Below, piece by piece: positions 1 to 6,685 of a stretch of DNA of 6,848 bases (position 1 is the stretch's first letter; each line of letters opens with the position of its first letter). The notes below the pieces were generated by a model that saw nothing but the letters and a program-made list of their open reading frames with translations, did no database searches and had not been told where the DNA came from. This DNA comes from Bacteroidales bacterium. Its GTDB lineage: Bacteria; Bacteroidota; Bacteroidia; Bacteroidales; Muribaculaceae. The stretch covers positions 1-6,848 of the forward strand of contig CAAEIL010000078.1 of assembly GCA_900755985.1 (NCBI GenBank), given 5' to 3'. A program made the translations under genes and the position numbers.

Positions 1-543
1 CTGAGGACCTGGGGCAGGGTCGTCGGGGGCGAGGAACCAGTAGGCCCCGTCGACCCCGTGACTTCGCTCAACATCGACTTCGCCGGCGGCACAATGCCCG
101 CAGGATGGACTTCGGTCCGGGTATCAGGTGACAAAAACTGGTACTTCCCCTCGTTCCAGGACAACTATTACGCTGCCATGACAGGATACAAAGGCACCAA
201 CCCGCCTTTCGACGCCTGGCTCATCTCGGCTCCCATAGACATGTCCAAGGTCACCAACAAAGTCCTCAACTTCCAGACTCAGGTCAACGGCTACGGCTCG
301 ACTACCAGCAAGTTCGAAGTCTATGTCATGACTTCGGCCGACCCCAAGACCTCGACCAACACCCTGCTCAATCCCACCATCGCTACAGCTCCCGCTTCGG
401 GTTACTCATCGTGGGTTGACTCCGGCAACATCGACCTCTCGGCATTCTCAGGCACCATATACATCGGCTTCCGCTTCTACGCCACTCAGGATGCCAACTA
501 CGCTACGTGGTGCGTCGACAACATCAAACTCAACGTCCAATAA
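1..543 (+). CDS. C-terminal part of a choice-of-anchor J domain protein, 5'-truncated by window edge
   Basis: The reading frame is open from base 1 to the TAA at 541-543 with no stop, so this is most likely the 3' end of a longer gene and not a short protein starting at the GTG at 58. About 160 residues form one beta-rich domain of the choice-of-anchor-J / MAM-like type, with PAGWTS, YAAMTGYKGTNPP, a WLIS-PIDMS strand and a terminal YATWC motif. It is preceded by a Pro/Glu/Val linker (EEPVGPVDPV). The same domain recurs in the next gene with no gaps and about 74% identity by hand alignment, so the two proteins are paralogues at least over this part. By analogy the missing N-terminus would carry a lipoprotein signal and DUF5689/DUF6359-like domains, but that is inference. 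Unlike its neighbour, this protein ends directly after the domain. The role is probably binding or cell-surface display; no catalytic motif is visible. The first ~27 bases encode residues that do not resemble the matching part of the paralogue. Confidence 0.85.
   Translation: MRTWGRVVGGEEPVGPVDPVTSLNIDFAGGTMPAGWTSVRVSGDKNWYFPSFQDNYYAAMTGYKGTNPPFDAWLISAPIDMSKVTNKVLNFQTQVNGYGSTTSKFEVYVMTSADPKTSTNTLLNPTIATAPASGYSSWVDSGNIDLSAFSGTIYIGFRFYATQDANYATWCVDNIKLNVQ
49..540 (+). repeat. Choice-of-anchor J domain, copy 1 of a duplicated coding segment
   Basis: This segment aligns without gaps to 2275-2766 (constant offset of 2226 bases). The alignment opens with the identical 13-mer GTCGACCCCGTGA at 49-61 and 2275-2287, and long stretches are nearly identical at the DNA level, for example the part encoding FEVYVMTSADPKTSTNT. 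Similarity stops upstream of about base 49, inside the proline-rich linker, so the duplicated unit is the domain plus the end of its linker. Confidence 0.8.
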
Positions 544-567
544 TAACTACACATTATTATATATACA

Positions 568-3309
568 ATGAAAAGCCTTAAGAAATATTTCGTCTGGATT
601 ATTGCAGCTATTGCCGCAGTGACGGCAATGACTGCCTGCCAGGACGACATCGACGCTCCCAACGTCAATATACCCGAGGCCAAAGACCAGCCCAATACAT
701 CAATATTAGAGCTGAAAAAAGCCTACTGGCAGGATGCTGTCAACTATGCCGACACCATCGGTGTCAAAGAAGACGGCTCGCACTACATTATCCACGGCCG
801 CGTCGTATCCTCTGACGAAGCCGGCAACGTCTTCAAGTCGCTCGTCATTCAGGACGAGACCGCAGCAATCGCCATGTCCATCAACTTGTATAACCTCTAC
901 CTTAACTATCGCCGCGGTCAGGAAATCGTCCTCGATGTCACCGGCATGTACATAGGCAAGTACAACGGCCTCGTCCAGCTGGGTATGCCCGAATGGTACG
1001 AAAACGGCAACGCATGGGAAATCTCATTCATGTCGCCGCAGTACTTCAGCGACCGCGCACAACTCAACGGACTGCCCGATGTCAGCAAAATAGACACGCT
1101 GCAAATCAATACCTTTGCCGAACTGCCCACCAATCCTGACGGACTCTGTGAGTATCAAAGCCGTCTGGTGCGCTTCAACAATGTGCAGTTTGTAAATGGC
1201 GGCAAGGAAACTTTCGCTACCTACCACAGCTCGGGCGTCAACCAGTCTATCGAAGACATCAACGGCCAGAGCCTCAATGTCCGCACATCAGGTTATGCCA
1301 ACTTCTGGAACAAAATGCTTCCCGAAGGCCGCCTCGACCTCGTCTGCATACTTTCGTACTACGGCACATCGGGATGGCAGCTCACACTCATCGACTATGA
1401 CGGCTGCATGAACGTCGGCAATCCCACCGAAGCCGAAGGCACCCGCAACAATCCCTGGACTGTCGACCAGGCCGTCGCTCTTGAATCGGCAGGCACCGCT
1501 GCCAGCGGCTGGGTTACCGGATACATCGTCGGCGCTGTCGCTCCCGAAGTCACTGAAGTCAAGACCAATGAAGACGTCGAATGGTCGGCAACTCCGGTCC
1601 TGGGCAACACCCTCGTCGTAGGTCAGACTCCCGAGACCAAAGACCTCGCTCACGCTGTCGTCATCTCGCTGCCCGCCGGCTCCGACCTCGAAAAGTACGG
1701 CAACCTCCCCGGCAACCCCGGTGTCTACGGCAAACAAATCTGGCTCAACGGCAAGCTTGACAAGTACATGGGCACCTTCGGCATCACAGGCAACAGCGGC
1801 GCTGCCGACCAATTCGAAATCGACGGCGTCAAACCCGACGGTCCCGCTGCCGACGGCGACGGCACCGAAGAAAAACCGTACTCCGTACCTCAGGTTATCG
1901 CCTTCAATCCCCAGTCCACCCAGGAAGCCGTGAAGACCGGCGTATGGGTCAAGGGTTACATCGTAGGTTGGGCCGACATGTCGTCGACATACTATATCAA
2001 CGCCGAGACCGCACGCTTCTCGGCTCCCGCCACCATGAAGACCAACATCCTTGTCGCTCCCACAGCATCCGAGACCGACGTCACCAAGTGCATAGGCATC
2101 CAACTGCCCAGCGGAAGCGTCCGCTCTGCCCTCAACCTCCAGGACAATCCCGGCAACCTCGGCAAAGAAGTCATGCTCAAAGGCGATATCATGAAGTACT
2201 CGGGCGTCGCCGGCCTTAAGAATACCTCGGAATACAAACTCGACGGCGGCCCAGAACCCACTCCTCCCACTCCGGTCGACCCCGTGAGCTCGATTGACGA
2301 AAACTTCAGCACCGGCTCGCTGCCCGCAGGATGGACCTCGACTAAAGTCTCGGGCGACAAAGAATGGTACTACACTTCGTTCCAGAGCGATACCTACGCC
2401 GCAATGACCGGATACAAAGGCACCAATCCGCCCTACGACTCATGGCTCATCACTCCTCCCATCGACATGTCCAAGGTCTCGAACAAGAAACTCTCGTTCC
2501 GCAACCAGGTCAACGGCTATGGCTCCACCACGAGCATATTCGAAGTCTATGTCATGACCTCGGCCGACCCCAAGACCTCGACCAATACCAAACTCAATGC
2601 CACACTGGCCACCGCTCCGGCTTCGGGTTACTCCGGTTGGGTCAGCTCGGGCGACATCGACCTGGCGGCATTCTCGGGTACCGTCTACATCGGCTTCCGC
2701 TACTATGCTACACAGGACGCCAATTACGCCACCTGGTGCCTGACCGACGTCAAGCTCAACGCCGACTCATCGCCCGACGATCCCACACCTCCCACGCCTC
2801 CCACAGGCGACTATAAGGGCGACTTCAACTCGTTCAATGGCGGCGCTACAAAGGCCAGCCCCTACGGAACTTACACCAACGCTACCGGATGGACTGCTAA
2901 CAACGCCATCATTCTTGGCGGCGGCGACAATGACTCCAACCCCATATTCAAGTTCATCGGCGCTGCCGGAACACTTGCTCCTACAATCAAGGGTACCAAA
3001 GGCGCTGAAGGCTCGATTGTCTCGCCCGTGCTCACAGGCGGTATCAAAACCCTGACATTCTCGTACGGATTCGCTTTCAACGAAAGCAAGGCCGGCTTCA
3101 CCGTCAATGTCAAGGACGCCTCGGGCAACGTCATCAAGACCCAGAGCGTTGTCTGCGACCCCGTGCAGACCAAGACTGCCCTGTCGTTCTCGATGGATGT
3201 CAACTACTCCGGTTCGTTCACTGTCGAAATTGTCAACGACGGCCTCTCCGGTGCTACTTCCGGCAACAAAGACCGCCTCTCGGTCTGGAACCTTACCTGG
3301 ACCGTCTGA
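568..3309 (+). CDS. Surface lipoprotein: DUF5689 - 2x DUF6359 - choice-of-anchor J - C-terminal beta domain
   Basis: A 913-residue predicted lipoprotein. Residues 1-24 are a basic start (MKSLKKYF), a hydrophobic helix and a lipobox ending TAC, with Cys24 as lipidation site; the next residues, QDDID, are acidic like the Bacteroidetes signal for export to the outer face of the outer membrane. Residues ~45-285 resemble DUF5689, an OB-fold-like domain: GRVVSSDEAGNVFKSLVIQD followed by a GLVQLG strand. Two DUF6359-like repeats follow at ~291-426 and ~432-560; both begin GT..[NK]P and contain G[YW]..GYIVG and a conserved L..NPG..GK segment. A PTPPTPVDP linker leads to the choice-of-anchor-J domain (576-732), a PDDPTPPTPPTG linker to an unnamed beta-rich domain (748-913). 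The ATG at 568 is chosen because the signal peptide starts there; no Shine-Dalgarno is visible, as usual in the phylum. It lies 24 bases after its paralogue and upstream of a secreted EEP enzyme. DUF5689 proteins often occur with such enzymes, so a role in binding nucleic acid or another polymer is plausible, but not shown by any catalytic motif. Confidence 0.9.
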   Translation: MKSLKKYFVWIIAAIAAVTAMTACQDDIDAPNVNIPEAKDQPNTSILELKKAYWQDAVNYADTIGVKEDGSHYIIHGRVVSSDEAGNVFKSLVIQDETAAIAMSINLYNLYLNYRRGQEIVLDVTGMYIGKYNGLVQLGMPEWYENGNAWEISFMSPQYFSDRAQLNGLPDVSKIDTLQINTFAELPTNPDGLCEYQSRLVRFNNVQFVNGGKETFATYHSSGVNQSIEDINGQSLNVRTSGYANFWNKMLPEGRLDLVCILSYYGTSGWQLTLIDYDGCMNVGNPTEAEGTRNNPWTVDQAVALESAGTAASGWVTGYIVGAVAPEVTEVKTNEDVEWSATPVLGNTLVVGQTPETKDLAHAVVISLPAGSDLEKYGNLPGNPGVYGKQIWLNGKLDKYMGTFGITGNSGAADQFEIDGVKPDGPAADGDGTEEKPYSVPQVIAFNPQSTQEAVKTGVWVKGYIVGWADMSSTYYINAETARFSAPATMKTNILVAPTASETDVTKCIGIQLPSGSVRSALNLQDNPGNLGKEVMLKGDIMKYSGVAGLKNTSEYKLDGGPEPTPPTPVDPVSSIDENFSTGSLPAGWTSTKVSGDKEWYYTSFQSDTYAAMTGYKGTNPPYDSWLITPPIDMSKVSNKKLSFRNQVNGYGSTTSIFEVYVMTSADPKTSTNTKLNATLATAPASGYSGWVSSGDIDLAAFSGTVYIGFRYYATQDANYATWCLTDVKLNADSSPDDPTPPTPPTGDYKGDFNSFNGGATKASPYGTYTNATGWTANNAIILGGGDNDSNPIFKFIGAAGTLAPTIKGTKGAEGSIVSPVLTGGIKTLTFSYGFAFNESKAGFTVNVKDASGNVIKTQSVVCDPVQTKTALSFSMDVNYSGSFTVEIVNDGLSGATSGNKDRLSVWNLTWTV
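2275..2766 (+). repeat. Choice-of-anchor J domain, copy 2 of a duplicated coding segment
   Basis: Second copy of the segment at 49-540, here internal to the 913-residue lipoprotein (residues ~570-733). It is followed by a second proline-rich linker and an extra C-terminal domain that the first gene lacks. Conservation is highest in the central strands and in the YATQDANYATWC block, and lowest in the first ten residues. Confidence 0.8.
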
Positions 3310-3321
3310 CATTGACACATC

Positions 3322-3360
3322 ACACACGTCTTGCCCCCGTACCGGGGTCAGGGCGTGTGT
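3322..3360 (+). terminator. Long GC-rich hairpin after the lipoprotein gene
   Basis: ACACACG (3322-3328) pairs with CGTGTGT (3354-3360). The inner arms continue with U-G, C-G, U-G, U-A and G-C pairs, one C-U mismatch, four C-G pairs and a closing G-C around a three-base loop, about 18 base pairs in all. An outer GACA/TGTC pair (3314-3317 with 3362-3365) could extend it. It begins 13 bases after the stop codon and ends 33 bases before the next start. There is no U-tract, so it may be a terminator, a partial terminator that lowers expression of the downstream nuclease gene, or a stabiliser of the upstream mRNA 3' end. Its 3' arm resembles that of the hairpin at 4517-4565. Confidence 0.65.
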
Positions 3361-3392
3361 CTGTCATCATTCCGAACTAATACCTATACACA

Positions 3393-4439
3393 ATGAAACG
3401 TATATTAAGCTTTGCACTGATTGCACTCCTGGCTGTCGCCGGCATGTCCGCACAGAACAAGCAGGGGCGTAAAATGCAGGTTGCCGGCATCGCCTTCTAC
3501 AACCTCGAGAACCTTTTTGACACCATCCCCAACAACCCGTTGGGCCGCGATGTCGAGTTCACGCCCAAAGGCCAGCGCCAGTGGACCGGCGACAAATATT
3601 GGTCTAAAATCAATAATCTTGCCCGCGCCATCAGCAACTTCAAATCCAAAACCACGCCCAACGGCCCCGCCATTATCGGTGTCAGCGAAATCGAAAACCG
3701 TTCGGTTCTCGTCGACTTGGTCAATGACCCTCAGCTCAAGCCCTGGAACCTTCAGATATGCCACCACGACTCGCCTGACAAGCGCGGCGTCGACGTCGGA
3801 CTGCTGTACAATCCCCGCTATTTCAAAGTTGACAATGTCACCAACCACACTCTCACCGAAGTCGGTTTTGCCACCCGCGACCAGATGTGCGTCGTCGGCA
3901 AGCTCCTCGGCGCCCCTCTGGCTGTCATTGTCAACCACTGGCCCTCGCGTCTTGGAGGTCAGGAACAGTCATCGCCCAACCGCGAAGCAGCTGCCCGCCT
4001 GTGCCGACACATCGCCGACTCGCTGTGGAACGTCAACCCCGACATGGGCGTCATCATTATGGGCGACCTCAACGACGACCCTCAGGACAAGTCCTGTGCT
4101 GTTGTCCTCAACGCCAAGCGAGACCGTAAGGATGCTGCCGAACACGGCTTCTACAACCCGTTCTGGAAAAAACTTGACGAGGGCATAGGCACGCTTGCCT
4201 ACAAATCGGCATGGAACCTCTTCGACCAGATTATCCTCTCGGGCAACCTCGCCAACGGCGCTGACAACAGCTGGCACTTCTGGAAAGCCGATGTCCTCAA
4301 CTTCGATTTCCTCAAAGATACCGAAGGCAACCGTCAGAACTATCCCAAGCGCACATTTGCCTCGGGAGTATGGCTCAACGGCTTCTCCGACCACTTCCCA
4401 ACCGAAGTTTTCCTTGTACGCTACCTCGACCCCAAATAA
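3393..4439 (+). CDS. Secreted endonuclease/exonuclease/phosphatase (EEP) family protein
   Basis: A 348-residue metal-dependent phosphoesterase of the EEP (DNase I-like) fold. Residues 1-20 are a signal peptide (MKRILSFALIALLAVAGMSA) with cleavage expected before Gln21; there is no lipobox. The fold's motifs appear in order: FYNLENLFDT with Asn37/Glu39, GVSEIENR with the likely metal ligand Glu99, SPDKRGVDVGLLYN at 127-140, NHWPSR with His182, MGDLNDDP with Asp225 and Asn227, FDQIILS with Asp278, and SDHFP with Asp333/His334. All expected catalytic residues are present, so it should be active. The chain ends soon after the SDH motif, without a type IX secretion C-terminal domain or membrane anchor, which points to a periplasmic or freely secreted enzyme. 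The start at 3393 is set by the signal peptide; the preceding bases are A/T-rich (CTATACACA) without a Shine-Dalgarno. The EEP family also holds DNases, RNases, sphingomyelinases and inositol phosphatases. The NLENLFD and HWPSR variants match bacterial extracellular nuclease-like members, and the OB-fold-type lipoprotein next door favours nucleic acid as substrate, but this is inference. Confidence 0.92.
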   Translation: MKRILSFALIALLAVAGMSAQNKQGRKMQVAGIAFYNLENLFDTIPNNPLGRDVEFTPKGQRQWTGDKYWSKINNLARAISNFKSKTTPNGPAIIGVSEIENRSVLVDLVNDPQLKPWNLQICHHDSPDKRGVDVGLLYNPRYFKVDNVTNHTLTEVGFATRDQMCVVGKLLGAPLAVIVNHWPSRLGGQEQSSPNREAAARLCRHIADSLWNVNPDMGVIIMGDLNDDPQDKSCAVVLNAKRDRKDAAEHGFYNPFWKKLDEGIGTLAYKSAWNLFDQIILSGNLANGADNSWHFWKADVLNFDFLKDTEGNRQNYPKRTFASGVWLNGFSDHFPTEVFLVRYLDPK

Positions 4440-4516
4440 GCGTTTACGCTTACTCTCGGGTCCCGCGATCTATCTTTCCTCATATATTAGAGGACACGCT
4501 GTCAAACTTCCCTCAT

Positions 4517-4565
4517 AACAGACAATACGCCCACGGCCTTTGCGGCCGCGGGCGTATTGTCTGTT
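4517..4565. terminator. Bidirectional hairpin terminator between convergent genes
   Basis: AACAGACAATACGCCC (4517-4532) is perfectly complementary to 4550-4565. After one A-C mismatch, CGGCC (4534-4538) pairs with GGCCG (4544-4548) around the loop TTTGC. The hairpin lies 77 bases past the EEP stop and 17 bases past the serS stop, in the only gap between these convergent genes, so it can act on both transcripts. The lower stem is A/T-rich and the upper stem GC-rich. No U-tract follows on either strand, so termination strength is not certain. Confidence 0.85.
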
Positions 4566-4582
4566 ACTACACTGGTCTGCTG

Positions 4583-5854
4583 TCAGTCGATGATGTCAAA
4601 GCCGGTGTACTTGCGCAGTACTTCGGGAACGACGATGCCCTGAGGCGTCTGGTTGTTCTCGAGCAACGCTGCCATGATGCGCGGCAGGGCCAAGGCCGAG
4701 CCGTTGAGCGTATGGCAAAGGCGTGTCTTCTTGTTCTCGTCGCGATAGCGGCACTTCAGGCGATTGGCCTGATATGTCTCGAAGTTCGATACCGAAGATA
4801 CCTCGAGCCAACGTTTCTGGGCGCCCGACCATACTTCGAAGTCGAATGTTATGGCCGAGGTGAACGACATGTCGCCTCCGCACAGACGAAGTATATGCCA
4901 GGGCAGGCCAAGACGGTCGAGCAGCGACTGTACATGGTCCTTCATCTCTTCCAGAGCAGCATAAGAGTTTTCGGGTTTCTCGATGCGGACAATCTCGACT
5001 TTGTCGAACTGGTGCAGACGGTTGAGACCGCGCACGTCTTTGCCGTACGAGCCGGCCTCGCGGCGGAAGCATGCCGAGTAAGCGCAGTTTTTCTTAGGCA
5101 GTTCGTCGCCGGGAATGATGACGTCGCGGTACAGGTTGGTGACGGGGACCTCGGCTGTCGGTATCAGATACAGATTGTCTACCTCGCAGTGGTACATCTG
5201 GCCTTCCTTGTCCGGAAGCTGGCCTGTGCCGTAGCCCGATGCCTCGTTGACAACGTACGGCGGCTGTATCTCGAGATAGCCGGCTTCGGATGCGCTGTCC
5301 AGGAAGAACTGTATCAGCGCGCGCTGAAGCTTGGCGCCTTTGCCGATATATACCGGGAATCCGGCGCCCGTAATCTTGACGCCCAGGTCAAAGTCAATGA
5401 TATTGTATTTCTTGGCAAGGTCCCAGTGGGGCAGCGCGTCTTCGCCGAGGTCGGGCATCGGACCGCCGGTCTTTTCCACGACATTGTCCTCGGCAGTCTT
5501 GCCTTCGGGAACCATTGCGCACGGTACGTTGGGAACCGAAAGCAAAATGTCACGGATGGCGTTCTCAGCCTCTTTCAGTTGCTCGGCGATGGCCTTTTGT
5601 TTGTCTTTGATTTCGGCAACTTTGGCCTTGGTTTCTTCGGCGGCGGCTTTCTCGCCGGCTTTCATAAGTTTGCCTATCTCGGCGGCGTATTTGTTGAGTT
5701 GGGCGCCCAAAGCATCGTTCTCGACCTGAAGCGAACGCCGGTCGGCATCTTTGGCGATAACGGTATTTATGGGTTGGGTGCCGTCAAAACCTTTTACGGC
5801 CAGGCGGGCTATAATCTCCTGTGGGTTTTCTTTGATTTGCTGTAATGTAAGCAT
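4583..5854 (-). CDS. serS: Serine--tRNA ligase (seryl-tRNA synthetase)
   Basis: A 423-residue cytoplasmic class II aminoacyl-tRNA synthetase that charges tRNA-Ser (and tRNA-Sec where present) with serine via seryl-adenylate. The length is normal for bacterial SerRS. Residues 1-~105 form the tRNA-binding N-terminal arm, opening MLTLQQIKENP and containing the Ala/Lys/Glu-rich antiparallel coiled coil at ~40-100. The catalytic domain has the serine-binding TAEVPVTNLYRD motif (Thr233, Glu235), motif 2 with CFRREAGSYGKDVRGLNR (Arg264, Glu266), and motif 3 near the end, LNGSALALPRIMAALLENNQ, with Arg392. The segment LEVSSVSNFETYQANRLKCR is also typical of SerRS. The ATG at 5854 gives the standard N-terminus. 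It lies 24 bases downstream of the YqeY-family gene on the same strand and is probably co-transcribed with it. Nothing is missing or unusual. Confidence 0.98.
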   Translation of the reverse strand: MLTLQQIKENPQEIIARLAVKGFDGTQPINTVIAKDADRRSLQVENDALGAQLNKYAAEIGKLMKAGEKAAAEETKAKVAEIKDKQKAIAEQLKEAENAIRDILLSVPNVPCAMVPEGKTAEDNVVEKTGGPMPDLGEDALPHWDLAKKYNIIDFDLGVKITGAGFPVYIGKGAKLQRALIQFFLDSASEAGYLEIQPPYVVNEASGYGTGQLPDKEGQMYHCEVDNLYLIPTAEVPVTNLYRDVIIPGDELPKKNCAYSACFRREAGSYGKDVRGLNRLHQFDKVEIVRIEKPENSYAALEEMKDHVQSLLDRLGLPWHILRLCGGDMSFTSAITFDFEVWSGAQKRWLEVSSVSNFETYQANRLKCRYRDENKKTRLCHTLNGSALALPRIMAALLENNQTPQGIVVPEVLRKYTGFDIID

Positions 5855-5878
5855 AATCCGGTATGTTAAATTGGTTGT

Positions 5879-6331
5879 TTATTTCATAAGCAGTGCGCGT
5901 ACGCGGGCCGAAATAGCTTTGCCGTCGGCACGGCCGGCCAGTGCTTTTGTGGCCACGCCCATCACCTTGCCCATGTCGGCAGGCGACGTCGCTCCCACCT
6001 GAGCAATAATTTTTTCCAGCTCGGCATCAAGTTCCTCGGCCGACAGTTTGGCCGGCAGATATTCTTCGATGACTTTGGCTTCTTCAAGCTCGACTTCGGC
6101 AAGTTCGGGCCGATTGTTGGCGTTATAGATGTCAGCCGACTCATGGCGCTGCTTGGCCATCTTGACAAGAATCTTCATCGCTGCGTCGTCGCTAAGCTCG
6201 CCGTTGGCTCCCGGAGCTGTCTTTGCCTCAAGGAATTCCTTCTTAATGCCTCGAAGGGCCTGCAGTCTAACCTTCTGACGAGCCAGCATCGCCTTCTTGA
6301 TGTCTTCGCTGACAGTATCAAACAAATTCAT
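5879..6331 (-). CDS. yqeY: GatB/YqeY domain-containing protein
   Basis: A 150-residue, all-helical protein of the YqeY family, which shares its domain with the tRNA-binding C-terminal tail of the GatB amidotransferase subunit. Its molecular role is not settled; a link to tRNA or tRNA-dependent amidation is inferred from the shared domain. Recognisable parts are the start MNLFDTVSEDIKKAMLARQK, the R..LRGIKKEFLEAK-type helix, the central KMAKQRHESADIYNANNRPE, the EEYLPAKLSAEEL motif (YLP is nearly invariant), and the C-terminal ADMGKVMG...ADGKAIS block. The frame stays open upstream to an ATG at 6457, which would add 42 residues, but those are hydrophobic/basic, do not belong to the family and run over a likely promoter, so the start at 6331 is preferred; it gives the family's usual ~150 residues. 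No Shine-Dalgarno is seen, only an AT-rich TAATATT before the start. It probably heads a two-gene unit with serS. Confidence 0.95.
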   Translation of the reverse strand: MNLFDTVSEDIKKAMLARQKVRLQALRGIKKEFLEAKTAPGANGELSDDAAMKILVKMAKQRHESADIYNANNRPELAEVELEEAKVIEEYLPAKLSAEELDAELEKIIAQVGATSPADMGKVMGVATKALAGRADGKAISARVRALLMK

Positions 6332-6424
6332 AATATTACGGTTTAATAATTTCCAAAAACGTGTTTTCAATAAAAAAACGGCGTCAAAAAGCCAAGAAGC
6401 TGACCTTCCAAGCCATTCGACCCG

Positions 6425-6432
6425 CAAAGATA
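6425..6432 (-). promoter_or_regulatory. Putative Bacteroidetes -7 promoter element for yqeY-serS
   Basis: On the minus strand these bases read TATCTTTG, an exact match to the Bacteroidetes -7 consensus TAnnTTTG, followed by CGGG and preceded by a T-rich tract. Transcription would start near 6418-6420 and leave a 5' leader of roughly 85-90 bases before the yqeY start at 6331. The -33 element is weak: no TTTG lies at the expected 19-21 base distance, only TGAG. Its position upstream of the first gene of the unit supports the call. Confidence 0.55.
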
Positions 6433-6508
6433 CAAAAAAAAACAAAACCGCACTCATATTCGCCCCCTTTTCACCTATTTAATAATATATATGTCCGTTC
6501 CTGAAATA

Positions 6509-6596
6509 GGTTGACTCGGTTTGGTGGTTTTACTTATTAGGGTTGACTCTTTGTCTGAGAATGGTTGACTAACCGGCGCTATATAGGGCGCTGACT
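6509..6596 (+). repeat. Array of GGTTGACT direct repeats
   Basis: GGTTGACT occurs exactly at 6509-6516, 6541-6548 and 6563-6570. A related CGCTGACT lies at 6589-6596 and CGCTGACC at 6639-6646. Start-to-start distances are 32, 22, 26 and 50 bases, so spacing is irregular. The third copy sits in the inverted repeat GGTTGACTAACC. The array could be binding sites for a regulator of the divergent promoters or simple sequence drift; no function can be assigned. Confidence 0.4.
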
Positions 6597-6685
6597 CTGG
6601 TTGTGTGTGTTGTTGTGGCTTGTATCGCTTGTCTGTGGCGCTGACCACCTTTTGTCGTCTATTCGTTTGATTGAATGTATAAATA

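Noticed and set aside
58..543. GTG at 58 as the real start of the first gene
   Set aside because: The frame is open to base 1, there is no signal peptide at this point, and the matching position in the paralogue is inside a linker; the gene is truncated by the window edge.
1288..2103. A 271-codon open frame on the minus strand inside the lipoprotein gene
   Set aside because: It is antisense to well-supported DUF6359 domains and rich in Gly/Val/Asp as expected from reversed codons; no start context or domain was seen.
2248..2280. Proline/threonine-rich linkers considered as a tandem repeat array
   Set aside because: The PTPPTP-type stretches are short, non-periodic domain linkers and do not form a true repeat array.
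4370..5845. A 491-codon open frame on the plus strand, antisense to serS
   Set aside because: It overlaps the intact, family-matching seryl-tRNA synthetase gene and the intergenic hairpin; the long opening comes from GC-rich codon use on the other strand. The protein has no recognisable motif or signal.
6332..6457. N-terminal extension of the YqeY-family protein from an upstream ATG
   Set aside because: The extra 42 residues are outside the family's usual length and run through the TATCTTTG promoter element; the ATG at 6331 gives the standard protein.
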